This document shows, piece after piece, positions 1 through 5,242 of a stretch of 8,120 nucleotides of DNA. The notes beneath the pieces are model-generated. The model saw nothing but the letters and a program-made list of their open reading frames with translations. It ran no database searches and was not told the DNA's origin. Origin of the DNA: an uncultured Clostridia bacterium (lineage in GTDB: Bacteria > Bacillota > Clostridia > Oscillospirales > Oscillospiraceae). Position 1 is the first letter of the stretch. The number at the start of each line of letters is the position of its first letter. The translations under genes and the position numbers were made by a program. The stretch lies in assembly GCA_947167725.1 (NCBI GenBank), contig CAMVJF010000065.1, forward strand, positions 1 to 8,120, read 5' to 3'.

Positions 1-636
1 GAGACGGCGCGCCGCGCGGCGCTCCTTTCTCCCGAAGAGATCGCGGGATACGAGGCGCAGCTCCTGCGCGCCGCGGCGCTCCACCGCGAGGTGGAGGCGG
101 CGTGGAAGGGTTTTATGCGCGCGCACTATGAGGAGCTCGCGGCGATGCACGTCGTCTGGTTCTGCGGCGTGGGCGCCAACCTCGGGACCGCCTGCGAGGG
201 CGCGCTCAAGCTCATCGAGACGATGAACATCCCCGCCGCCGCGTTTGAGACGGAGGAGTTCATCCACGGGCCGAACCTGCAGCTGCGCCCGGATTACACC
301 CTGTTCTTTTTCGACGGCGGCGCGGGAAGCGAGCGGATCCATGAGATCTTCCGCGCCTCACGGATCGTGACGGAGCACGCTTTCCTGCTGACCGGCGATC
401 CCGCGCGGAAGGGAGAGGGCGTGTTCTGCGTGCCCTTCGATCTTCCGGAGGAGATCACGCCGCTGTGCTTTCTCCCGATCGTCCAGCTCACGGCTTATCG
501 CTTCGCCGAGGATCTGGGGCGCTGGAAGAAGCACCCTCTGCAAAGGAAAATGGAGCAGGCGCTCTCGTCCAAATCGCGCAACTACGCCGCCAGCTCCCTG
601 AATCTCGACACCCCCGCGCGAGACGGCGGGGACTGA
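1..636 (+). CDS. SIS-domain sugar isomerase/deglycase, 3' part
   Basis: The frame is open from the first base of the window, so the start lies upstream; 211 residues are visible. The GTG at 91 is an internal codon, not a convincing start. Seen: a C-terminal SIS (sugar isomerase) domain with a glycine-rich phosphosugar loop GVGANLGTACEGALKLIE, then the EEFIHGPNLQL segment, which matches the 'HGP' motif of the second SIS domain in GlmS and FrlB-like enzymes. The tail WKKHPLQRKMEQ also resembles this family. Such proteins act in the cytosol on aldose/ketose phosphates or fructosamine phosphates. The substrate cannot be told from this half alone: a fructosamine-6-phosphate deglycase or an AgaS/GlmS-like isomerase are both possible. 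A hairpin follows the stop codon, so this is probably the last gene of its operon. Confidence 0.85.
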   Translation, partial: ETARRAALLSPEEIAGYEAQLLRAAALHREVEAAWKGFMRAHYEELAAMHVVWFCGVGANLGTACEGALKLIETMNIPAAAFETEEFIHGPNLQLRPDYTLFFFDGGAGSERIHEIFRASRIVTEHAFLLTGDPARKGEGVFCVPFDLPEEITPLCFLPIVQLTAYRFAEDLGRWKKHPLQRKMEQALSSKSRNYAASSLNLDTPARDGGD

Positions 637-670
637 TCGCAGCCCGTTCGCTCTGCCTCTCGCCGCTTTG

Positions 671-714
671 AAGGCGCGGTCTCTCTTCCCGCGGGGAAGG
701 GAGGCCGCGCCTTT
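671..714 (+). terminator. Rho-independent terminator after the SIS gene
   Basis: AAGGCGCGG (671-679) pairs perfectly with CCGCGCCTT (705-713). An inner CTTCCC/GGGAAG pairing extends the stem around a GCG loop. The bases after the stem (TTTCGCTCTTATT) are only moderately T-rich, so it is a strong hairpin with an imperfect U-tract. It lies 35 bases past the stop codon at 636. Confidence 0.65.
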
Positions 715-720
715 CGCTCT

Positions 721-746
721 TATTCCGCCGGGAAGAGGCGGGAATA
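721..746. repeat. Second inverted repeat, imperfect
   Basis: TATTCCGCC (721-729) can pair with GGCGGGAATA (737-746) with one bulged base and a 7-base loop. It follows directly after the terminator hairpin and lies just upstream of the predicted -35 box at 750. It has no T-run on either side, so it may be a second stem of the terminator region or a regulatory site. Its function is unknown. Confidence 0.4.
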
Positions 747-749
747 CGG

Positions 750-778
750 TTGCTTTTGCGCCGGAATTGTCTTAATAT
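750..778 (+). promoter_or_regulatory. Candidate sigma-A promoter for the membrane protein/HAD unit
   Basis: TTGCTT (750-755) and TAATAT (773-778) are separated by 17 bases. They lie in a locally AT-rich stretch between the upstream terminator and the start codon at 811. Each box matches the consensus at four positions, so this is a weak prediction, but it is the only reasonable promoter in the gap. Confidence 0.4.
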
Positions 779-798
779 AGGACCATAAAGCAAAAATG

Positions 799-804
799 AG
801 GAGG
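799..804 (+). promoter_or_regulatory. Ribosome binding site that fixes the start at 811
   Basis: A perfect AGGAGG lies 6 bases before ATG 811. An in-frame ATG at 796 sits just upstream of and abuts this Shine-Dalgarno sequence, so it would have no ribosome site of its own. The start at 811 is therefore preferred. Confidence 0.8.
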
Positions 805-810
805 AAACCC

Positions 811-1722
811 ATGGACAGAGTTATGAAAGCGACGCGCAGACAATGCCTGCTCGCCCTGTTCAGCGCCCTGGTCGTCGTCGTCTGCGTCTGCATCGGCGTG
901 ACAATGAATCTCACCACGCTCTACGACGAGAACTTCGACCACATGGGTCTGCGCACCTTCTGCATGTTCACCGTCAACTCCAACATCCTCGCCGCGGCCG
1001 CGATGGCCATGGTCATCCCCTACACGCTTGACGGACTGCGCAAGCACAACTACCATCTCCCGCGCTGGATCGTCGTGCTGGTCTACGCCGGCGTCACCGC
1101 CGTTGCGCTGACCTTCCTGATCTCGCTGTTCGTCCTCGCGCCCTTCAAGGGCTTCGTGCTGATCTTCTCCGGCTCGCGCTTCTTCCTCCACGGCGTCTGC
1201 CCGATCCTCGCCGTCGCCGCGTTCTGCTTCTTTATGAGCGCCCAGCGGCTGCGCTTCGTCGATTCGCTCATCGCGCTCATCCCGGTCGCGATCTACTCGG
1301 TGCTCTATTACATCATGGTCGTCGTCATCGGCGAGGACCGGGGCGGCTGGAACGATTTCTACGGCTTCTTCACCAGACTGCCGCACTGGATCCCGCTGGC
1401 CGCGATCATGCCGCTGACGCTGCTGATCGCGACGGGGATCCGCGTCCTGCACAACCGCAGCTTCGACAAGCGCGAGAACGAGGCGGCCGCGTTCTACCGC
1501 GAGATCTTCACCGACGCCGATATCCGCCAGCTCGTCGCCGCCATGGCCCGCGTGCACGGCTCAAACGTGAAGATGCGCGACATCCTCATCCCCTCGCGCA
1601 TCATCTCGATCATGCTCGAGCACAACAAGAGCGACTGCACGCTGGAGGAATGCTGCGAGATCTACCTGCGCGAGTATATCGCGGCGGGCGCGGTCATGGA
1701 TGTGGAAAAGCTCTGGATCTGA
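811..1722 (+). CDS. Six-helix membrane protein, Pr6Pr / FAR-17a-AIG1-like
   Basis: The product has 303 residues, starting at ATG 811 behind a perfect AGGAGG. Hydrophobic segments lie at about residues 11-32, 48-70, 85-110, 122-142, 152-174 and 192-211, followed by a soluble tail of about 90 residues. Helix 2 (FCMFTVNSNILAA), helix 4 (FLHGVCPILAVAAF) and the W-x-DFYGF loop after helix 5 follow the pattern of the Pr6Pr family of bacterial membrane proteins, distantly related to eukaryotic FAR-17a/AIG1/ADTRP. In AIG1 and ADTRP, a Thr in helix 2 and a His in a later helix form the hydrolase active site; T54 and H127 are the possible equivalents here (inference). The charged C-terminal tail (about 215-303) goes beyond the usual Pr6Pr core and I do not recognise it. 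It is first gene of a unit with the next membrane protein, 54 bases downstream. The family call is by pattern only; the molecular role is unknown. Confidence 0.6.
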   Translation: MDRVMKATRRQCLLALFSALVVVVCVCIGVTMNLTTLYDENFDHMGLRTFCMFTVNSNILAAAAMAMVIPYTLDGLRKHNYHLPRWIVVLVYAGVTAVALTFLISLFVLAPFKGFVLIFSGSRFFLHGVCPILAVAAFCFFMSAQRLRFVDSLIALIPVAIYSVLYYIMVVVIGEDRGGWNDFYGFFTRLPHWIPLAAIMPLTLLIATGIRVLHNRSFDKRENEAAAFYREIFTDADIRQLVAAMARVHGSNVKMRDILIPSRIISIMLEHNKSDCTLEECCEIYLREYIAAGAVMDVEKLWI

Positions 1723-1762
1723 CAGAAACGGACCCTACGATATACACAATACACATAATAAA

Positions 1763-1769
1763 AAGGAGG
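1763..1769 (+). promoter_or_regulatory. Strong ribosome binding site before the second membrane protein
   Basis: AAGGAGG lies 7 bases before ATG 1777, within an AT-rich 54-base spacer (about 1740-1765) that stands out from the GC-rich surroundings. I see no terminator and no convincing -35/-10 pair in the spacer, so read-through from the gene upstream is the likely mode of expression. Confidence 0.75.
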
Positions 1770-1776
1770 CAACACT

Positions 1777-2421
1777 ATGTTCTGGGGTGACGGTTCCGAC
1801 GCCGCGAAGGCCGCGGCACAGCGCGCCATCGACGCCGTGCGAAGCACCGACAACTTCGACTGGACCTTTATCGCGCTGCTCGCGCTCGTGCTCTGCGCGG
1901 CCTATATCCCGCGTATCCGCGACAAACGCTGGAATTCCATCTTTGCCGCGCTTGCGCTCTACGGCGTGCACTGGTTCTATGAGATCATGAACGCCGTGAT
2001 CTGCCATTTCTCGGGCTACGCGCTATGGCACGTTTCGCCCGAAAGCACGAGCTGGATCATTCTCGTCGGCGTGTGCTGGGAGCTCTCGCTGATGTTCTCG
2101 ATCGCCGGCTTCACGGCCGAGCTGCTGCCCGAGGACAAAAACAAGAAGATCCTCGGCATCAACAACCGCATCTTCTTCGCCGTCGGCTCGGCGCTCGGCT
2201 TCTCGCTCTTCGAGATCTTCCTCTCCTCGACGCCCGCCTTCATCTGGGTCTACAAGTGGTGGGGCTTCCTGCCCGTGTTCATCACGACCTACATCCCCTT
2301 CTTCCTCGCCTCGTATCTGATCTACGACGCGAAGCGCGCCACGCAGAAAAAGTTCTGCGGCATCCTCTGGGCCGTCGACGCGCTGCTGATGATCGTGCTG
2401 ATCCCGCTCGGCGTCATATGA
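1777..2421 (+). CDS. Unrecognised six-helix membrane protein
   Basis: The product has 214 residues and a well-placed AAGGAGG. I do not recognise a family. A short amphipathic, alanine-rich N-terminus (about 1-28) precedes hydrophobic segments at about residues 29-45, 55-75, 92-114, 132-150, 163-184 and 193-213. Helices 2 to 4 carry polar residues unusual for simple anchors: HWFYEIMN (65-72), His77 and His85 in the following loop, CWELS (100-104) and LFEIF (144-148). This looks more like a membrane enzyme or ion/lipid-handling protein than a structural anchor, which is inference. Its stop codon overlaps the start of the HAD gene (ATGA), so the two are probably translated in a coupled way. The small loop LPEDKNKK (117-124) is probably cytosolic by the positive-inside rule. 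Confidence 0.8.
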   Translation: MFWGDGSDAAKAAAQRAIDAVRSTDNFDWTFIALLALVLCAAYIPRIRDKRWNSIFAALALYGVHWFYEIMNAVICHFSGYALWHVSPESTSWIILVGVCWELSLMFSIAGFTAELLPEDKNKKILGINNRIFFAVGSALGFSLFEIFLSSTPAFIWVYKWWGFLPVFITTYIPFFLASYLIYDAKRATQKKFCGILWAVDALLMIVLIPLGVI

Positions 2422-3152
2422 GCGAGATCCGCAGCGTTTTCTTCGATCTCTACGGCACGCTCGTCGACATCCGCACCGACGAGGAGCGGCCGTCGCTCTG
2501 GCGCGGCACGGCGGAGTTCTATTCGCTGTGCGGCGCGGCCTATACGCCGCGCGAGCTGCGCGGGCGCTATCTCGCGCTCTGCGCGGAGGAGACCGACGCC
2601 CTCGCCGCGCTTCATCCCGCCCTCGGTGAGGCGGGCGTGGAGATCGAGCTGCGGCACGTCTTTCGCCGCCTGTTCGAGGAAAAGGGCGCGCATGTTCCGC
2701 CCGAGCGGATCGAGGATGCGGCCCGGCTGTTCCGCGCGCTGTCCTTCCGCCGTTTGCCGCGGCTGATGCGGGGCGCGCGCAGAACGCTCGAGGGCCTGCG
2801 GCGACGCGGTCTGGAGCTGTATCTGCTCTCGAACGCGCAGAGCTGCTTCACCGTGCCGGAGCTTGAGCGTCTCGGGATCGCCGGGGCCTTCGACGCGATC
2901 TTCCTCTCCTCGGACTTTGGCTGCCGCAAGCCCTCTCCCGCTTTTTTCCGCGCGGCGATGTCGTGCGCGGGCGTCGTGTCGGAGGAGGCCGTCATGGTCG
3001 GCAACGACCCCGCGGCGGATATCCGCGGCGCGGACGCCGTGGGGCTTGCGAGCCGTTACCTGCACTCCTGGCAGTCGCCTCCGCGCGGCGCGCCGCTGCC
3101 GGAGAGCTGCCGCGAGCTCGCCTCGCTCGAGGAACTGCTCGAGGAGCTTTGA
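2418..3152 (+). CDS. HAD-superfamily hydrolase
   Basis: The product has 244 residues. The start is ATG 2418, which overlaps the preceding TGA; the frame stays open upstream to about 2025, but that part is read out of frame through the membrane protein gene. All four HAD motifs are visible: motif I FFDLYGTLVD with nucleophile Asp10, motif II LLSNAQ with Ser138, motif III Lys171 in CRKPSP, and motif IV MVGNDPAADIRGA with Asp197 and Asp201. A helical cap domain (about 17-115) between motifs I and II is of C1 type. The second Asp of the phosphatase motif DxDxT is replaced by Tyr12 (D-L-Y-G-T), as in L-2-haloacid dehalogenases, though many uncharacterised phosphatase-like HADs also have it. The substrate is unknown; the coupling to two membrane proteins hints at a membrane-derived phosphoester (inference). 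It is probably cytosolic, with no signal peptide. Confidence 0.88.
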   Translation: MSEIRSVFFDLYGTLVDIRTDEERPSLWRGTAEFYSLCGAAYTPRELRGRYLALCAEETDALAALHPALGEAGVEIELRHVFRRLFEEKGAHVPPERIEDAARLFRALSFRRLPRLMRGARRTLEGLRRRGLELYLLSNAQSCFTVPELERLGIAGAFDAIFLSSDFGCRKPSPAFFRAAMSCAGVVSEEAVMVGNDPAADIRGADAVGLASRYLHSWQSPPRGAPLPESCRELASLEELLEEL

Positions 3153-3161
3153 GAAAGAAAA

Positions 3162-3192
3162 GGAAAAACCGGACCGACGGTCCGGTTTTTCC
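3162..3192. terminator. Bidirectional terminator between converging genes
   Basis: The arms GGAAAAACCGGACC (3162-3175) and GGTCCGGTTTTTCC (3179-3192) are perfect 14-bp complements around a 3-base GAC loop. The T-run lies inside the stem on both strands, so it can serve the HAD gene (stop at 3152) and the pyridoxal kinase gene on the other strand (stop at 3206). Read on the - strand it continues into TTTTCTTTCTC, giving the better U-tract. Confidence 0.92.
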
Positions 3193-3205
3193 CTGCTTAT
3201 GAGCA

Positions 3206-4042
3206 TTATTGCTTCCCCAGCATGCGGATATAGTCCGGCAGCGCAAGCTCGAACTTCACGCCGTACCAGTGCGCGGGGTCGCCCTGCGTGATCTCGATGC
3301 AGCGCACGGTGTAGTCCGCGGCGAGCGCGGCCGCCTCATAGGCGCTCCGGCCGCCGAGCAGCGCGCCGACGAAGGCCGCGGCGTAGACGTCGCCTGTGCC
3401 GTGGCAGCCCTTGGCGATCCTGCGGTGTTCGTAGTAGCGCGTCTCGCCGCCCGCGCGCACGACGACGCCGGTTCTCTCCGGGGCATAGCCCACGCCGGTG
3501 AGGACGACCGTTTTCGCGCCCGCAGCCGAAAGCCGGTCGAGCAGCGCCGCGATCCATGCCTCGTCGTAGCTCTCGCGGTACTCCGTGTCCGTGAGGAAGC
3601 AGGCCTCCGTGATGTTCGGCAGGATGATGTCCGCCGAGAAGGCCAGGGTCTTCATCGCCTCGACGTACGGCGCGTCGAAGGCGGGATAGAGCCTGCCGTT
3701 GTCGGCCATGGCGGGGTCGACGATCGCAAGGCCGCCGGGGGCGAGCAGGGTATCGAGGATGCCCCGCACGTCGGCGATCTGCTCCGTCGAGCCGAGATAG
3801 CCGGTATAGACCGCCGAAAAGCGGATGTTTTCCTTTTTCCAATGGGCGGCGATGGCGGGGATGTCCTCGGTCAGATCGCGCACCGTATAGCCGGAGAAGC
3901 CCGCCGTGTGCGTCGAGAGCACCGCGGAGGGCAGGATGCAGGTCTCGAGCCCCGCGGCCGACAGGATCGGCAGCGCGACCGTCAGCGAGCACTGTCCGAC
4001 GCAGGAGATGTCCTGGATCGTCAGGATCTTCTGATATGCCAT
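3206..4042 (-). CDS. pdxK: Pyridoxal/pyridoxamine kinase
   Basis: A 278-residue ribokinase-fold kinase that would phosphorylate pyridoxal, pyridoxamine or pyridoxine with ATP, the key step of vitamin B6 salvage to PLP in the cytosol. Seen: N-terminal IQDISCVGQCSL and the HTAGFSGYT segment, typical of the Firmicute pyridoxamine kinase group; DPAMADNGRLYPAF (109-122), the pyridoxal-kinase form of the substrate/metal region; LPNITEACFL (141-150), matching the PN-x-x-E metal motif; and GCHGTGDVYAAAF (212-224), the anion-hole loop with catalytic base Asp218. Length is normal for the family. The ATG follows an AAGGAGG at 8 bases (CCTCCTT at 4051-4057 on the + strand). It is divergent from a MocR/PdxR-like regulator, the usual partner of B6 salvage genes. 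A hydroxymethylpyrimidine kinase is a less likely reading. The symbol is by family; pdxY is also used for such genes. Confidence 0.92.
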   Translation of the reverse strand: MAYQKILTIQDISCVGQCSLTVALPILSAAGLETCILPSAVLSTHTAGFSGYTVRDLTEDIPAIAAHWKKENIRFSAVYTGYLGSTEQIADVRGILDTLLAPGGLAIVDPAMADNGRLYPAFDAPYVEAMKTLAFSADIILPNITEACFLTDTEYRESYDEAWIAALLDRLSAAGAKTVVLTGVGYAPERTGVVVRAGGETRYYEHRRIAKGCHGTGDVYAAAFVGALLGGRSAYEAAALAADYTVRCIEITQGDPAHWYGVKFELALPDYIRMLGKQ

Positions 4043-4068
4043 GGCGGATTCCTCCTTCAGGGGTCTGC

Positions 4069-4097
4069 TTGACTTATTTCCATGCTGCCAGTATAAT
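4069..4097 (+). promoter_or_regulatory. Near-consensus sigma-A promoter of the MocR regulator
   Basis: TTGACT (4069-4074) and a perfect TATAAT (4092-4097) are separated by 17 bases and point towards the regulator start at 4142. A transcript would begin near 4104 and carry a leader of about 38 bases containing GGAGA (4128-4132), 9 bases before the ATG. It is the strongest promoter visible in the window. Confidence 0.85.
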
Positions 4098-4125
4098 CAC
4101 TTTTTGGTATTATTGTTATAGCCAG
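4087..4125. promoter_or_regulatory. Possible MocR operator region
   Basis: GCCAG occurs at 4087-4091 and again at 4121-4125, a direct repeat 34 bases apart that flanks the two -10 boxes and the weak pdxK -35. In between lies TGGTAT (4105-4110), read ATACCA on the - strand. MocR regulators generally bind spaced direct repeats, and GabR is known to use ATACCA. The repeated unit is only five bases, so chance is a real possibility. Confidence 0.3.
4090..4118 (-). promoter_or_regulatory. Candidate pdxK promoter with weak -35, overlapping the mocR promoter
   Basis: On the - strand TATACT (4090-4095) is a good -10 box; at 17 bases upstream the hexamer is TAACAA (4113-4118), a poor -35. A transcript would start near 4083, leaving about 40 bases before the pdxK ATG. 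The -10 shares its TATA with the + strand promoter. A good -10 with a poor -35 is what an activator-dependent promoter often looks like, which fits control by the divergent MocR protein (inference). Confidence 0.5.
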
Positions 4126-4141
4126 ATGGAGATTTTTTTAT

Positions 4142-5194
4142 ATGACCAGTTCAGAGAGATCGACCGAGGGCCCGGCCTATCTGCGGCTCTACCGTCAGCT
4201 CAAGGAAGGCGTCGCTGCCGGGCTGTATCCTCCCGGCAGCCGTCTGCCCTCCAAGCGGCGGCTCGCCGCGGAAAACGGCGTGAGCGTGATCACGGCCGAG
4301 CACGCCCTCGCTCTGCTCGCGGACGAGGGCCTTGTCGAGGCGCGCGAGCGCAGCGGCTTTTTCGTCCTCCCCCAGGGCAGGACGCTGCCGCGCCGCGCCT
4401 CACTGGAGGAGATGAGCCTGCCGAGCGCGCCGCCCGACTATTTCCCTTTCAGCACGCTTGCTCGGATCATGCGGCGCACGCTCGCGGAGAAGGGCGAGCG
4501 GATCCTTGCGAAATCCCCGCCGATGGGGACGGCGGAGCTGCGCGGCGCGATCCGCGACTATCTCGCGCGCAGCCGCGGCGTCGAGGTCGATGCCTCCCAG
4601 ATCCTGATCGGCTCGGGCGCGGAGTATTTCTACACCCAGATCGTGCAGCTGCTCGGGCGCGAGCGCCTCTTCGCGCTGGAGGAGCCCTGCTACGAGAAGA
4701 TCCGGCTGGCTTATGAGCTCGGAGGCGCGCGCTGCGTGGGGCTCGCGATGGGGCCGGACGGGATCGAGAGCGGGGCGCTCGCGCGCTGCAAGGCCGACGT
4801 CCTGCATGTCACGCCCGCGAGCAGCTATCCCAGCGGCGTCACCGCCGGGGAGGCCAAGCGCGCGGAATACGTCGCCTGGGCGCGGGAGCGCGGCGCGCTG
4901 ATCGTCGAGGACGACTACGCCTCCGAGCTCGCGGCCCCGACGCGGCGCGTGCCGACGCTCTTCTCCCTGCTCGGCGAACAGGTGATCTATCTCAACACCT
5001 TCTCCAAGACCGTCGCGCCCTCCTTCCGCGCCGGCTATATGCTGCTGCCCCGCGCCCTCGCCGCGCGCTACCGCGAGCGCCTCGGCTTCTACTCCTGCAG
5101 CGTCCCGGTGTACGAGCAGTTCGTCCTCGCCGAATGGATCCGCAGCGGCGAGTTCGAGCGCACGATCCACCGGCGGCGGAGAAAGCAGACATGA
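4142..5194 (+). CDS. MocR/PdxR-type regulator, short at its C-terminus
   Basis: A 350-residue GntR winged helix fused to an aminotransferase-like domain. The winged helix covers about residues 10-78: PAYLRLYRQLKEGV, the PPGSRLPSKRRLA recognition region and the wing EARERSGFFVL. After a short linker, the fold-type I PLP domain starts near 98. It shows the VTPASSYPSGVT loop (223-234), EDDY with Asp258 expected to meet the PLP ring nitrogen, and NTFSKT with Lys289 as the Schiff-base lysine followed by Arg296. Family members usually run to about 450-500 residues; this one stops after GEFERTIHRRRRKQT, where homologs continue through the C-terminal small domain. The downstream DNA is a terminator for the opposite operon, so the missing part is not in another frame nearby. 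Divergence from pdxK points to PLP sensing and control of B6 salvage. It is cytosolic, and autoregulation is likely from the shared promoter region. Confidence 0.88.
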   Translation: MTSSERSTEGPAYLRLYRQLKEGVAAGLYPPGSRLPSKRRLAAENGVSVITAEHALALLADEGLVEARERSGFFVLPQGRTLPRRASLEEMSLPSAPPDYFPFSTLARIMRRTLAEKGERILAKSPPMGTAELRGAIRDYLARSRGVEVDASQILIGSGAEYFYTQIVQLLGRERLFALEEPCYEKIRLAYELGGARCVGLAMGPDGIESGALARCKADVLHVTPASSYPSGVTAGEAKRAEYVAWARERGALIVEDDYASELAAPTRRVPTLFSLLGEQVIYLNTFSKTVAPSFRAGYMLLPRALAARYRERLGFYSCSVPVYEQFVLAEWIRSGEFERTIHRRRRKQT

Positions 5195-5227
5195 AAAAAG
5201 CAGCCTTCACCGATCGTGAAGGCTGCT
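5194..5227 (-). terminator. Terminator of the VTC/DUF4956/beta-helix operon
   Basis: AGCAGCCTTCAC (5199-5210) and GTGAAGGCTGCT (5216-5227) are perfect 12-bp arms with a 5-base loop. Read on the - strand, the stem is followed at once by TTTTTTC, an ideal U-tract, 15 bases after the stop of the beta-helix gene. On the + strand the following bases (GTTCATTTCC) are a poor U-tract, though the hairpin could still serve the regulator gene. Its T-run abuts the regulator's TGA (5192-5194). Confidence 0.92.
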
Positions 5228-5242
5228 GTTCATTTCCTGTCT

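Noticed and set aside
772..1557. A 261-codon - strand frame opposite the Pr6Pr-like gene
   Set aside because: The product is a highly charged Asp/Glu/Arg/His-rich shadow of the hydrophobic + strand gene, with no homology pattern and no ribosome site.
1723..1776. A possible internal promoter in the AT-rich spacer between the two membrane protein genes
   Set aside because: CATAAT-like bases are present, but no -35 lies at 16-18 bases and the spacer is short. Read-through is simpler.
2025..2417. An upstream extension of the HAD reading frame giving 375 residues
   Set aside because: This part reads out of frame through the membrane protein gene and gives Arg/His/Leu-rich nonsense. The HAD domain begins exactly at ATG 2418, which overlaps the preceding stop.
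2322..4072. Long antisense frames opposite the HAD gene (2322-3206, -) and the pyridoxal kinase gene (3209-4072, +)
   Set aside because: Both have shadow composition and pass through the bidirectional terminator or the promoter region. The opposite-strand genes carry complete catalytic motifs.
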